From positions 1 through 64,000 of the forward strand of contig NZ_CAMBNZ010000002.1 in assembly GCF_945869175.1 (NCBI RefSeq): DNA of 64,000 nucleotides, written 5' to 3'. This DNA is from Limnohabitans sp. Rim8. Lineage in GTDB: Bacteria; Pseudomonadota; Gammaproteobacteria; Burkholderiales; Burkholderiaceae_C. The position numbers were made by a program, and so were the translations under genes. Shown in pieces: positions 9,093 through 19,178 of this stretch; positions within the stretch are counted from its first letter, which is position 1, and every line of letters starts with the position of its first letter. Below the pieces are notes generated by a model. It saw only the letters and a program-made list of their open reading frames with translations. It was not told the origin of the DNA and did no database searches.

Positions 9093-10286
9093 TCAATATG
9101 AAATAGGTGCATGGCTTGAACGTTTCATGAGCTTGCTGATGGCTTGTGCAAGGTCTTCCAGCTTGCTGAGATTATGGACCGCGAGCATGCCATCGGCGTG
9201 CTGGTGCAAAACCTGCGCACCACTGGCCAACGGTGCGTAACCCTCAAAACGCAAGAGCGGATTGAGCCAAAACAGCTGCCTGCAATGCCTTTTGAGCCAC
9301 TGCACTTCGGATTGCAAGTTGATCGGCACTCCGGTGTCCAGACCGTCGCTGATGAGCAGCACCACCGTTCTGCGCCCAACCAAGCAACGCTCATGGTTCT
9401 CGCGCAAAGTGGTTAAAGAAGCGCCCAAGCGGGTCCCACCAGCGAAGTCAGCAATCCGCTCGTTGGCCTCCTGGAGCATGCGGTCGGTGTCTTGGTGCTT
9501 GAAAGCTGGGCGCAGATCTGTGAGGTCGGTGCCAAAAGCAAAGACAGCGCGTGGGTGAGCCTTTGTTGCTTGGTGCAAAAAGGCCAAGAGCAATCGGGCG
9601 TAGCGCTCCATGGACCCGGAAATGTCCACCAATACCAGCAGGGGCAAGGCCTGTGGTTGCCGCGCACGTTGGGGCAACCAGAGCAACTCGCCTTCTGAGC
9701 GGCCCGCGAGCCGCATGGCTGCGGGCCAATGCGGGCGCTGACCGCGCAGACCCGCACGGGTGCGCCGGCCTGGCACCGGGGCCAAAGACAATGGAATGTC
9801 GCGAACCAAGCGTTCAATCAGTCGAAACTCACTGGCGTTCAGTGTCGCAAAGTCTGCATGCTGCAGCCGCTGGCGGTCACTGGCGGTCATGGCCGCATCG
9901 AGTTGAATTTCACTTTCTTGGCGTGGGCCGCCTTCGGTTTTCTTGGGGGCAGCCAAGGCCTCTTGTACCCTGGCTTTGCGAGAAGGTGGCTGGCCTTGGC
10001 GCACTTTGGGCAACATTTGAGCCAGCAGTTGTTGCGCCAGTTCAGGGTTTCTGAACAAGGCGGAAAACAACTGGTCAAAAACCTCGATGTCTTGTTGGCG
10101 GTTGATCAACACAGAACCCAAAGCCGCATGCAGGTCGTCTTTTCGCTCAAGACCCACAAGGCGAGCCGCTTCAATGGCCAGGGCCATGCGCTGGCTGTCG
10201 ATGGGAACACCCGCCCTGCGCAAGGCACGGCCAAAACCAATGATGTTTTCGGGCAGCTTTCCGCTGCGCGCATCACCCAGTTTCAT
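9093..10286 (-). CDS. coxE: VWA domain protein, CoxE-like
   Basis: LVLVDISGSMERYARLLLAFLHQ MIDAS-type motif; VVLLISDGLDTG; cluster context. Confidence 0.86.
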   Translation of the reverse strand: MKLGDARSGKLPENIIGFGRALRRAGVPIDSQRMALAIEAARLVGLERKDDLHAALGSVLINRQQDIEVFDQLFSALFRNPELAQQLLAQMLPKVRQGQPPSRKARVQEALAAPKKTEGGPRQESEIQLDAAMTASDRQRLQHADFATLNASEFRLIERLVRDIPLSLAPVPGRRTRAGLRGQRPHWPAAMRLAGRSEGELLWLPQRARQPQALPLLVLVDISGSMERYARLLLAFLHQATKAHPRAVFAFGTDLTDLRPAFKHQDTDRMLQEANERIADFAGGTRLGASLTTLRENHERCLVGRRTVVLLISDGLDTGVPINLQSEVQWLKRHCRQLFWLNPLLRFEGYAPLASGAQVLHQHADGMLAVHNLSKLEDLAQAISKLMKRSSHAPISY

Positions 10287-10290
10287 GCGC

Positions 10291-11202
10291 TCAAACCTGC
10301 TGAGGCGCAGGTCGCAGAAGTTCGTCGATCATCGGCATCAGCGCAGCCACATCTTCTCGTTGCTTGAACAAGATTCCGGCCGTGTCTTGGATCACTTCCG
10401 GATCCAGCGCGAGGGTGTCGAGCGCCACCAGCGCCTTGGCCCACTCTACGCTCTCTGCAATGCCTGGTGAACGTTGGAAGGCATTTGCAAATGGCAAAGA
10501 ACGCAGGCGCGAGACAAATTCCGTAACCGCCTCGCTCAACAAGGGTCCGGCGTTGGGCGCCTGACTTTGCACAATCGCAAGCTCGCGTTCACGCTCGGGG
10601 TAATCCATCCACTGGTAAAGGCAGCGGCGTTTGACCGCATCGTTCAGGTCTCGCGTTCGGTTGCTGGTGAGGATGGTGATGGGTGCCACTTGGGCCTTGA
10701 TCGTGCCCAACTCGGGAATGCTCACCTGGTATTCGCCCAGGTACTCCAGCAAGAAGGCTTCAAAAGGTTCATCCGCCCGATCAACTTCGTCGATCAAGAG
10801 CACGGCACCCGGAGCCGGTGCTTCCAAGGCTTGCAGCAAAGGCCGACGAATCAAATAGCGCGATTGGTAGACTTCCTGCTCGATCTCGGCCGCAGTCTGA
10901 GTGGCTTGCGCAGCACGCATGTGCAGCAGCTGCGCCGTGTGGTTCCACTCGTACAAGGCCTCGCGCTGCTCCATGCCGTCGTAACACTGCAAGCGCAGCA
11001 TGGGCCGATGGAGCACCTTGGCCAAGGCTTTGGCCAATTCTGTCTTGCCGACGCCGGGTTCGCCCTCCAGCAACAGCGGCCTACCCAGCTTCATCGCCAG
11101 GAAAACCGATGTCACCAGTCGCCGCGGCGCATGGTAACCCACCCTCTCCAAGGCGTGGGTCAGTTCATCGATGCTGCGCAATTCGTGAATGGGTTCACCC
11201 AT
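10291..11202 (-). CDS. coxD: MoxR family AAA+ ATPase, CoxD-like
   Basis: LLLEGEPGVGKTELAKALA Walker A, AVLLIDEVDRADEPFEAFLLE Walker B. Confidence 0.9.
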   Translation of the reverse strand: MGEPIHELRSIDELTHALERVGYHAPRRLVTSVFLAMKLGRPLLLEGEPGVGKTELAKALAKVLHRPMLRLQCYDGMEQREALYEWNHTAQLLHMRAAQATQTAAEIEQEVYQSRYLIRRPLLQALEAPAPGAVLLIDEVDRADEPFEAFLLEYLGEYQVSIPELGTIKAQVAPITILTSNRTRDLNDAVKRRCLYQWMDYPERERELAIVQSQAPNAGPLLSEAVTEFVSRLRSLPFANAFQRSPGIAESVEWAKALVALDTLALDPEVIQDTAGILFKQREDVAALMPMIDELLRPAPQQV

Positions 11203-11986
11203 TGGCCTGTTGCACCGCCCGCTGAGTTTGCACCTTGATCAACTGGGCACGGAAAGCCGCTGAGGCATGCAAGTCACCATTGAGCTCATTGGCATCGATC
11301 GTCACGCCTTCCACAGCCTCGGCAGTGAAACTCTTGGACAAGGCCGCTTCCAGCCCTGCATGGCGAAAAACACCATTGCCAGCGCCGGTGATGGCCACGC
11401 GTACGCCTTGGTCTGTTTGCGCCACAAACACACCCACCAGTGCAAAGCGCGAAGCAGGTTGGCGGAACTTGGCATAAGCCGACTTTTGCGCCAAGGGGAA
11501 ATGGATGGCCGTGATCAACTCACCTTCTTCCAAGGCTGTGGTGTACATGCCCTGGAAAAAATCATCGGCTGCGATTTTGCGTTTGTTGGTTTGCACGGTG
11601 GCACCGAGTGCCAAGACCGCGCTGGGGTAGCAAGCTGCAGGATCGTTGTTGGCCACCGATCCGCCCAGGGTGCCCATGGCACGAACCTGACGGTCACCAA
11701 TTTGACCTGCCAATGAGGCCAATCCGGGAACCGAGGATTTCACTTCGGCGCTGTCGGCCACAAATTCATGGCGCGTCATCGCGCCAATGACGAGTGTGTT
11801 GCCTTCTTTTTTGATCCCGCTCAGTTCACTGAGACTGCCCAAGTCCACCAAACTGCCGGGCTGAGCCAAGCGCTGCTTGAGAGAAGCGATCAGGGTCTGG
11901 CCACCGGCCAACGCTTGGCCTCCGGCAGAGATTTTGGCCACGGCGTCCGCCAATGCGGCGGGGCGTTCGTATGCGAATGCGTACAT
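11195..11986 (-). CDS. coxM: FAD-binding subunit of Mo-hydroxylase (CoxM-like)
   Basis: MYAFAYERPAALADAV...LAGGQTLIASLKQRLAQP, LGGSVANNDPAACYP; start trimmed to ATG at 11986. Confidence 0.9.
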   Translation of the reverse strand: MYAFAYERPAALADAVAKISAGGQALAGGQTLIASLKQRLAQPGSLVDLGSLSELSGIKKEGNTLVIGAMTRHEFVADSAEVKSSVPGLASLAGQIGDRQVRAMGTLGGSVANNDPAACYPSAVLALGATVQTNKRKIAADDFFQGMYTTALEEGELITAIHFPLAQKSAYAKFRQPASRFALVGVFVAQTDQGVRVAITGAGNGVFRHAGLEAALSKSFTAEAVEGVTIDANELNGDLHASAAFRAQLIKVQTQRAVQQANG

Positions 11987-11997
11987 GTTGTGATTCC

Positions 11998-14379
11998 TCA
12001 GGCTTTGGCTTGTTGAATGGCGGTCCACACCCGGTTCGGGCTGGCGGGCATGTCCAGGTCTTTCACACCCAGAGGTGCCAAGGCGTCGAGCACGGCGTTC
12101 ATCACCGCAGGTGGCGAGCCAATGGCGCCGGCTTCGCCGCAACCTTTGGTGCCCAAGGGGTTGGTGGTGCAAGGGGTGCACACATGGCCGATGGTGAAGT
12201 TGGGGAAATCGTCGGCACGTGGCATGGTGTAGTCCATGAACGAACCCGTCACGAGTTGTCCCGTCTCGCGGTCGTACACGCAGTGTTCCATCAGCGCCTG
12301 TCCGATACCTTGAACCAAACCACCGTGCACTTGGCCTTCAACGATCATCGGGTTGATGATGGTGCCAAAGTCATCCACAGCGGTGAAACGGTCCAAACGA
12401 ACGACACCTGTTTCAGGGTCAATCTCCACCTCGCAAATGTAGGTACCCGCAGGGAAAGTGAAGTTGGTCGGGTCGTAGAAGGCGGTCTCGTTCAAACCCG
12501 GCTCCAATTTGTCGAGCGGATAGTTGTGCGGCACATAGGCGGTCAGCGCAACTTGGCCAAACGTGACCATTTTGTCGGTGCCCTTGACCTTGAACTCACC
12601 ACCGGCGAAGTCGATGTCGGCATCACTGGCTTCCATCAGGTGGGCTGCGATCTTCTTGGCTTTGGCTTCAATTTTGTCCAGTGCGCGCATGATGGCAGCA
12701 CCGCCCACCGAGATGGACCGCGAGCCATAAGTGCCCATGCCGAAGGGGACCCGACCGGTGTCGCCGTGCACGATGTCCACCTGCTCCGGCGAGAGGCCCA
12801 AGCGTGCGGCCACCACCTGTGCAAACGTGGTTTCGTGGCCCTGGCCATGGCTGTGTGAACCGGTGAAAACGGTCACGCTGCCCGTGGGGTGGACGCGTAC
12901 TTCGCCGCACTCGAACAGACCTGCTCGCGCACCCAAAGCACCCGCCACATTCGAAGGGGCCAGACCGCAAGCCTCGATGTAGCTGGAGTAACCCAGGCCA
13001 CGCAACATGCCTTTGGCTTTGGATTGGGCTTTGCGTTGTTCCAAGCCCGCCACGTCGGCCAATTCATTGGCTTGTTTCAGGCACGCATGGAAGTCACCCG
13101 TGTCGTACTGCAAGGCCACCGGCGTCTGGTAAGGGAACTCGGTGATGAAATTGCGACGGCGAATTTCGTCTTGAGACAGGCCCATTTCCCAAGCGGCTCG
13201 AGACACGATGCGCTCCAGCAAATAAGTAGCCTCTGGGCGGCCTGCACCTCGGTAGGCATCGACGGGCGCTGTGTTGGTGAACCAGGAATCCACCTCCACA
13301 TAGACCTGCGGCGTCTTGTACTGACCCGCCAACAGCGTGGCGTAAAGAATGGTCGGCACTGCGGTCGAGAAGGTCGAGAGGTAGGCCCCCAGATTGGCAT
13401 CGGTGTGGACACGGAAGCCCAAAAACTTGCCATCTTTGTCCATGGCCAGCTCCGCATGGCTGACGTGGTCGCGGCCATGGGCGTCAGACAGGAAAGCCTC
13501 TGAGCGGTCGCAATTCCACTTGATGGGTCGGTTGAGCTTTTTAGAAGCCCAGGTCAGGCACACATCTTCCGCGTAGAGGTAAATCTTGGCCCCAAAGCCG
13601 CCACCCACATCGGGCGCAATCACACGCACTTTGTGTTCTGGCAGGCCCATCACAAACGCCGTCATCAGCAGTCGCTCGACGTGTGGGTTCTGGTTGGACA
13701 CATAGAGGGTGTAGTCATCTCCCGCCCGGTTGTAGTGTCCGATGGCCGCACGCGGCTCCATCGGGTTGGGTGCCAGGCGGTTGTTGACCAGGTCAAGCTT
13801 GGTCACATGCGCTGCATTGGCAAATGTGGCATCGACGACCGCCTTGTCACCAATGGCCCACTTGTAGCACTGGTTGTTGGGGGCTATGTCGTGAATCACA
13901 GGCGCACCCGGGGCTTGCGCATCGCGCACATCCACCACGGCCGCCAAAGGCTCGTAATCCACCATCACCAGTTCAGCAGCATCGCGGGCTTGCTCGTAGG
14001 TTTCGGCCACGACCATGGCCACATGGTCGCCCACATAGCGCACTTTTTCGAAAGCCAAAATCGGATGAGGCGGCTCTTTCATGGGCTCGCCGTTGGTGCT
14101 GGTGATCAACCAGCCGCAAGGCAAACCGTTGATCTTGTCTGCGGCCACATCTTGGCCATCCAAAATACCGATCACGCCCGGCGCGGCCAAGGCTGCGGTT
14201 TTGTCGATGCTGCGGATCTTGGCGTGCGCATGGGGTGAACGGACAAAATAGCACTGGGCCATGTTGGCCAGCACGATGTCGTCGGTGTATTGGCCTGCGC
14301 CCGTCAGAAAACGGTAGTCTTCCTTGCGGCGGAGGGATTCCCCAATGTGGGGCAGGTTGGCGAAATCAGAAGCACCCAT
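11998..14379 (-). CDS. Xanthine dehydrogenase family molybdopterin-binding subunit (form II CoxL-like)
   Basis: Long Mo-hydroxylase large subunit; active-site-region motif AYRGAGRPEA (form II) rather than AYXCSFR; start trimmed to MGASDFANLPHIG. Confidence 0.92.
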   Translation of the reverse strand: MGASDFANLPHIGESLRRKEDYRFLTGAGQYTDDIVLANMAQCYFVRSPHAHAKIRSIDKTAALAAPGVIGILDGQDVAADKINGLPCGWLITSTNGEPMKEPPHPILAFEKVRYVGDHVAMVVAETYEQARDAAELVMVDYEPLAAVVDVRDAQAPGAPVIHDIAPNNQCYKWAIGDKAVVDATFANAAHVTKLDLVNNRLAPNPMEPRAAIGHYNRAGDDYTLYVSNQNPHVERLLMTAFVMGLPEHKVRVIAPDVGGGFGAKIYLYAEDVCLTWASKKLNRPIKWNCDRSEAFLSDAHGRDHVSHAELAMDKDGKFLGFRVHTDANLGAYLSTFSTAVPTILYATLLAGQYKTPQVYVEVDSWFTNTAPVDAYRGAGRPEATYLLERIVSRAAWEMGLSQDEIRRRNFITEFPYQTPVALQYDTGDFHACLKQANELADVAGLEQRKAQSKAKGMLRGLGYSSYIEACGLAPSNVAGALGARAGLFECGEVRVHPTGSVTVFTGSHSHGQGHETTFAQVVAARLGLSPEQVDIVHGDTGRVPFGMGTYGSRSISVGGAAIMRALDKIEAKAKKIAAHLMEASDADIDFAGGEFKVKGTDKMVTFGQVALTAYVPHNYPLDKLEPGLNETAFYDPTNFTFPAGTYICEVEIDPETGVVRLDRFTAVDDFGTIINPMIVEGQVHGGLVQGIGQALMEHCVYDRETGQLVTGSFMDYTMPRADDFPNFTIGHVCTPCTTNPLGTKGCGEAGAIGSPPAVMNAVLDALAPLGVKDLDMPASPNRVWTAIQQAKA

Positions 14380-14390
14380 GTTCGATCTCC

Positions 14391-14858
14391 TTAAGACTTC
14401 ATAGCCGCTGCACCCTGCAGAACGGACTTGACAATGTTTTGATAACCGGTGCAGCGGCAAATATTGCCCTCGAGTGCTTCACGCACCTCTTGTTCGCCTG
14501 CATCGGGCTGACGCTTGCAAAGGTCGAGCGCGCTCATGACCATGCCAGGGGTGCAGAAACCGCACTGCAGTCCGTGGCACTCTTTAAAGGCCGCTTGCAT
14601 GGGGTGCATGGTGCCGTCGGTGGCCGCCAAGCCCTCGATGGTCTCCACATCGCTGCCAACAGCCTGTGCCAACAGCATGTTGCAGGACTTGACTGCTTTG
14701 CCATTCATGAGCACGGTGCAGGCGCCACATTGGGCCGTATCGCACCCGACGTGTGTTCCCGTGAGTTTGAGTTGCTCGCGCAACGCTTGAACCAGCAGCG
14801 TGTTCGGCGCTGCATCCACCACAACGGGTTTGCCGTTGACCTTGAGTTGAACCTGCAT
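14391..14858 (-). CDS. coxS: (2Fe-2S)-binding subunit (CoxS-like)
   Basis: GCDTAQCGACTVLMNGKAVKSC and CGFCTPGMVMS...GNICRCTGY 2Fe-2S motifs. Confidence 0.93.
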   Translation of the reverse strand: MQVQLKVNGKPVVVDAAPNTLLVQALREQLKLTGTHVGCDTAQCGACTVLMNGKAVKSCNMLLAQAVGSDVETIEGLAATDGTMHPMQAAFKECHGLQCGFCTPGMVMSALDLCKRQPDAGEQEVREALEGNICRCTGYQNIVKSVLQGAAAMKS

Positions 14859-14970
14859 TCGTGTCTCCTGTTAAAGGGGTTTCATTGAATATTTCAACAT
14901 GCGTAGGTGAGGGCTTCCATGGGTGAAAGCCCTAGGTTTTGGTCGAAAATCAAGCCAGCCTTGGGACGCA

Positions 14971-15786
14971 TCACTTGCCCGCGTTCGGAAAAAACAGTTG
15001 CTCGCCGCCAATTTTGTAATCGGCAATCACGCCCTGCCCTGCGGCCGAGGTGATCCAGTCCACAAACTTCTGCGCATCGGCCTGTTTGACATGCGCATGC
15101 TTGGCGGGGTTGACCACCATCACTCCGTACTGGTTGAACAAGCGGTTGTCGCCCTCCACCAAGATGGCCAAATCGGCGCGGTTCTTGAAATTGAGCCAAG
15201 TGGCACGGTCGGCCAGCACATAAGCGCCAGAAGAGGCCGCGATGTTCAGGGCTGGGCCCATGCCACAGCCGCATTCTTTGTAGCCACTGCCCTTTTTCTC
15301 TGAGAGGTTGGCCGTTTTCCAAAAACGCAACTCGGCTGCATGCGTGCCGCTCTTGTCACCGCGCGAAACAAAGGACGCGTTACCGGCAGACAGTTTGGCC
15401 AAGGCCGCCACGATGTCTTTGCCCTTGGTGGCTGACGGATCGGCCTTGGGGCCAATCAGCACAAAGTCGTTGTACATGACCGGCAGACGCTTGAGGCCAA
15501 ATCCATCGGCGACAAACTTTTCTTCGGCCACCTGGTCGTGCACGAACACCACATCGGCGTCACCGCGGCGCGCCATGTCCAGCGCCTGGCCTGTGCCCAG
15601 TGCCACCACTTTCACGTCCAGCCCGCTGGCTTTTTTGAAGGCAGGCAGCAAGTGGGCGAACAAGCCCGATTGTTCCGTCGATGTGGTGGACGACATCACG
15701 ATCGATTGGGCTTGCGCCCAGACCGAGGTGCTGGCCAAAACGGCGCACACCAGGGCGCGACGGGTCATGGAAGTTTTGAAAGTCAT
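14971..15786 (-). CDS. tupA: Tungstate ABC transporter substrate-binding protein (TupA-like)
   Basis: Signal peptide then SSTTSTEQSGLFAHLLPAFKKASGLDVKVVALGTGQALDMARRGDADVVFVHD, characteristic TupA region. Confidence 0.88.
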   Translation of the reverse strand: MTFKTSMTRRALVCAVLASTSVWAQAQSIVMSSTTSTEQSGLFAHLLPAFKKASGLDVKVVALGTGQALDMARRGDADVVFVHDQVAEEKFVADGFGLKRLPVMYNDFVLIGPKADPSATKGKDIVAALAKLSAGNASFVSRGDKSGTHAAELRFWKTANLSEKKGSGYKECGCGMGPALNIAASSGAYVLADRATWLNFKNRADLAILVEGDNRLFNQYGVMVVNPAKHAHVKQADAQKFVDWITSAAGQGVIADYKIGGEQLFFPNAGK

Positions 15787-16505
15787 GAAAGTTCTCCTTG
15801 AACAAAAGCATGGGCTGCAGGGCTGAGCTCAACCAGCAGAACGGGGTTGAAAAAATCAGAAACAGGCAGATCGGCCAAAACGCGGCCGAACTCCAAATAA
15901 ATCACGCGGGTAGCCAGGCGCTTGACCTGCCCCAGGTTGTGGCTGGCCCAGACCAAGGTCATGGGTCGCTCTTGGCTGCAGGCCCATTCGGTCATCAGGG
16001 CTTCGACTTCGCGTTTGGCATGGGGGTCGAGACTGGCGGTGGGCTCGTCCAGCAGCAGCACATCGGGCTGACGTGCCCAAGCCCGGGCCAAGGCCAAGCG
16101 CTGCTGCTGCCCGCCCGACAACTGGCGGCCGTTTTGCTGGGCCACAGACTGCAAACCCACGCGCTGCAAGGCTTGCAGACCCAGCACTTTGGCAGCGGAC
16201 CACTTCAGGCCCCGTTCACGGTCCAGCCACAAGCCCAGGGCGACGTTGTTCAAAGCGGACATGCGCAACAGATGCGGCCTTTGAAAAAGCATGGCCTGGC
16301 GAACGCCCGGCGCTTGCAGCACTAGCCCTTGCTCAACGGGCACCAAACCATGCAAGGTGCGAAGCGCCGTGCTTTTGCCCGAGCCATTGGCTCCCACCAA
16401 TGCCACCCGTTCGCCCGACACGATGCGAAAACTCACGTCCGTCAGAGCCGATTGAGCACCCAGTTGCACATGCACGGCATCCAAGCCGATCTGGACGGCC
16501 GTCAT
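15783..16505 (-). CDS. tupC: ABC transporter ATP-binding protein (TupC-like)
   Basis: GANGSGKSTALRTLHGL, LSGGQQQRLALARAWARQPDVLLLDEPTASLD; ATGA overlaps with neighbours. Confidence 0.9.
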   Translation of the reverse strand: MTAVQIGLDAVHVQLGAQSALTDVSFRIVSGERVALVGANGSGKSTALRTLHGLVPVEQGLVLQAPGVRQAMLFQRPHLLRMSALNNVALGLWLDRERGLKWSAAKVLGLQALQRVGLQSVAQQNGRQLSGGQQQRLALARAWARQPDVLLLDEPTASLDPHAKREVEALMTEWACSQERPMTLVWASHNLGQVKRLATRVIYLEFGRVLADLPVSDFFNPVLLVELSPAAHAFVQGELS

Positions 16506-17254
16506 GCGCGCACCGCATTCAAGCCCACACCCGTCACAGGCCGTGCATGCAGCCGCTCAGCCCACAGGCGAAGCCCGGCCACCAGCGCATTGAGCAGCAA
16601 GACCACCACCAGCAAGACCATGCCCAGCCCCAGCGCCAGCGGCAAATCGCCCTTGCTGGTTTCCAGCGCAATGGCCGTGGTCATAACGCGGGTGAAACCG
16701 TCGATGTTGCCACCCACGATCATCACCGCGCCGACCTCCGAGATGGCGCGGCCAAATGCCGTGACGCCAATGGTCAAGAGTGCCAATCGTTCGTCCCAGG
16801 CCAACAACAAACTGCGCAACCAAGGGCCCGCGCCGAGCGACGCCCACTGCTAGCCATGCTGGCGCTCCACGTCTTCTACCACTTGGCGGGTCAACGCCGT
16901 GACCACCGGCACCACCAAAATGAACTGGGCCAACACCATGGCCTGAAAACTGAACATCCAACCCAAAAAACCCAAGGGTCCGGTGCGCGAAAGCAGCAAA
17001 TACACCACCAGGCCCACCACCACCGAGGGCAATGCCAGCAAAGTGTTGAGCCCCAGCAACACAGCCCCTCGGCCCCGAAAACGCGACACCGCGAGCCAGG
17101 ACCCCATTGCCACGCCCACACCATAAGCCAGCAGGCAGGCCGTGGCACTGACTGCCAAAGACCGGGCGACGACCCGCCACAGGGTGGGATCCCAAGAAGT
17201 GACAAGATTCAGCGCGGTCAAGACGCTGTCGGTGAAGGTGTTCATAAGGCGCAC
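16502..17254 (-). pseudogene. tupB: Tungstate ABC transporter permease (TupB-like) interrupted by an in-frame TAG
   Basis: ORFs 17254-16850 and 16819-16502 are in one frame; continuous reading is ...VEDVERQHG*QWASLGAGPWLRSLLLAWDERLALLTIGVTAFGRAISEVGAVMIVGGNIDG...; stop is the codon at 16852-16850. Confidence 0.82.
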
Positions 17255-17330
17255 TGCATGCTAAGTGACAAGCCCCTGGCCCAGCATGAGGGGTGTCCAC
17301 TATGAAAAAATTTGCATAGGCCTGCGCCAT

Positions 17331-17356
17331 GAAAAAAGCCCGGCGTACCGGGCTCT
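17331..17356 (-). terminator. Rho-independent terminator of the TRAP operon
   Basis: Minus strand: AGCCCGG-TACG-CCGGGCT followed by TTTTTT, just downstream of dctM. Confidence 0.8.
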
Positions 17357-17375
17357 TCATGGGGGCGACAAAAAT

Positions 17376-19178
17376 TTACTTCTTGCCAGCCTTCATCTCG
17401 GCTTCCAAGGCCTTGGCGGGGTCCTGTTCAGCCGACTCATCTGTCGCAGGTTTCATGTCGTCCATGTTCACCACATCGTCTTTGTCAGTTTCTTGACCTG
17501 CTTGGTCGGCCATTTGCTCAAACGCCGCATCGGCATCGATCTTGACACCCTCCTTGAGACCGCCTGTCACCAGGTTGGGGAAGACGATGATGGCCGCCAC
17601 CATGATCAACTGCAAAACAATGAACGCGATCGAGCCTTTGTAGATTTCAGAGGTCTTCACCGAGGGAATATTTTCCCCCGTGATGCGGTCCTTGTAATCG
17701 TTTTTAGGCGCCACGCTGCGCAAATAGAACAGGGCAAAGCCAAACGGCGGCGTCAAGAACGAGGTCTGCAAGTTCATCGCCACGATCACCCCAAACCAGA
17801 TCATGGCTTGGTCGGCGGTCATGCCGGGTACCAAACCGGGCAAGATTTTTTCGGCCACGGGGGCCAGGATCGGGATCACGATGAAGGCGATTTCAAAGAA
17901 ATCGATGAAACAACCCAAGATGAAAATCAGGATGTTCACCACGATCAAGAAACCGATCGCGCCGCCGGGCATGTCCAAGAACAGGTGCTCCACCCAGATG
18001 TGGCCATCGGCCGCATTGAAGGTGAAGCTGAAGACGGTGGAGCCGATCAGAATGAACAGCACGAAAGACGCCAGCTTGGCCGTGTTTTCCAGTGCTTGGT
18101 TCATCAGCTTTTTATCCAGGCGCTTTCTGCTCACCGCCAAGATCAAAGCACCCAAAGCGCCCATCGCGCCGCCTTCTGTGGGGGTCGCGACACCCAAGAA
18201 GATGGTGCCCAACACCAAAAAAATCAGGATCAGGGGTGGCATCAGCACAAAGGTCACTTGCTCGGCCAAGCGCGACAGCAAACCCATGCTGGTGATCCGA
18301 TTCACGATGGCCAAGGCCAAAGCCACGAGGGATGCGACGGTCAAGGACATGATGACCATTTCATCGCCGGGCGACTCTTGGGTGCGGTCGAGCCAAGCGG
18401 TCATGATGGCATCGTGGGACGAAGCCCATGCAAAACCAACCACCGTGCACACAACCAAAAGGAACATCAAGGACACATGACCCGATTTGCCATTGGCCTC
18501 GCGGTAGATCCGGGCTTCGGGCGGCAAGGCGGGGACCATGGCGGGCTTGAAAATCGCCACCACCACGATGAACAAGATGTACAGCCCCACCAGCAACAGA
18601 CCGGGCACCAAAGCACCTGCGTACATGTCACCCACCGAACGGCCCAGTTGGTCGGCCAAGACGATCAACACCAACGAAGGGGGGATAGCTTGCGCCAAAG
18701 TGCCCGAAGCCGTGATGGTTCCGGTCGCAATGACACGGCTGTAGCCGTAGCGCAGCATGATGGGCAGAGAAATCAAGCCCATGGAAATCACGGCTGCTGC
18801 CACCACGCCGGTGGTGGCAGCCAGCAAGGCCCCCACCAAAATCACCGCGATGGCCACGCCACCACGCACTGGGCCAAACACCTGGCCCACCGTCTCCAGC
18901 AAGTCCTCGGCCATGCCGGATTTTTGCAAGATGATGCCCATGAAGGTGAAAAACGGAATGGCCAGCAAGGTATCGTTTTGCATGATGCCGAAAATACGCA
19001 GCGGCAAGGCCTGGAACAAGGAGGGCGGGAACAGCCCAGCCTCCATGCCAATGAAACCAAAACCTAAGCCACAAGCAGCCAGCGCGAAAGCCACCGGAAA
19101 CCCGGTCAGCAGCAGCACAAACAAACCGGCAAACATGATGGGCACAAAGTTCTGTGCCAAAAAAGTCGCTTCCATCAA
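17376..19178 (-). CDS. TRAP transporter large permease (DctM-like), extended form with acidic C-terminal tail
   Basis: Multi-helix DctM motifs (GVATPTEGGAMGALGALILA, FIDFFEIAFIVIPILAPV); about 600 aa. Confidence 0.9.
   Translation of the reverse strand: MMEATFLAQNFVPIMFAGLFVLLLTGFPVAFALAACGLGFGFIGMEAGLFPPSLFQALPLRIFGIMQNDTLLAIPFFTFMGIILQKSGMAEDLLETVGQVFGPVRGGVAIAVILVGALLAATTGVVAAAVISMGLISLPIMLRYGYSRVIATGTITASGTLAQAIPPSLVLIVLADQLGRSVGDMYAGALVPGLLLVGLYILFIVVVAIFKPAMVPALPPEARIYREANGKSGHVSLMFLLVVCTVVGFAWASSHDAIMTAWLDRTQESPGDEMVIMSLTVASLVALALAIVNRITSMGLLSRLAEQVTFVLMPPLILIFLVLGTIFLGVATPTEGGAMGALGALILAVSRKRLDKKLMNQALENTAKLASFVLFILIGSTVFSFTFNAADGHIWVEHLFLDMPGGAIGFLIVVNILIFILGCFIDFFEIAFIVIPILAPVAEKILPGLVPGMTADQAMIWFGVIVAMNLQTSFLTPPFGFALFYLRSVAPKNDYKDRITGENIPSVKTSEIYKGSIAFIVLQLIMVAAIIVFPNLVTGGLKEGVKIDADAAFEQMADQAGQETDKDDVVNMDDMKPATDESAEQDPAKALEAEMKAGKK

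Noticed and set aside
11998-14379. True aerobic CO dehydrogenase
   Set aside because: Large subunit has AYRGAGR rather than the form I AYXCSFR active-site motif, so CO oxidation cannot be claimed.
17265-19067. 600-aa plus-strand ORF antisense to dctM
   Set aside because: Fully overlaps a clear TRAP permease on the other strand; His/Gln-rich composition is typical of antisense reading of GC-rich membrane genes.
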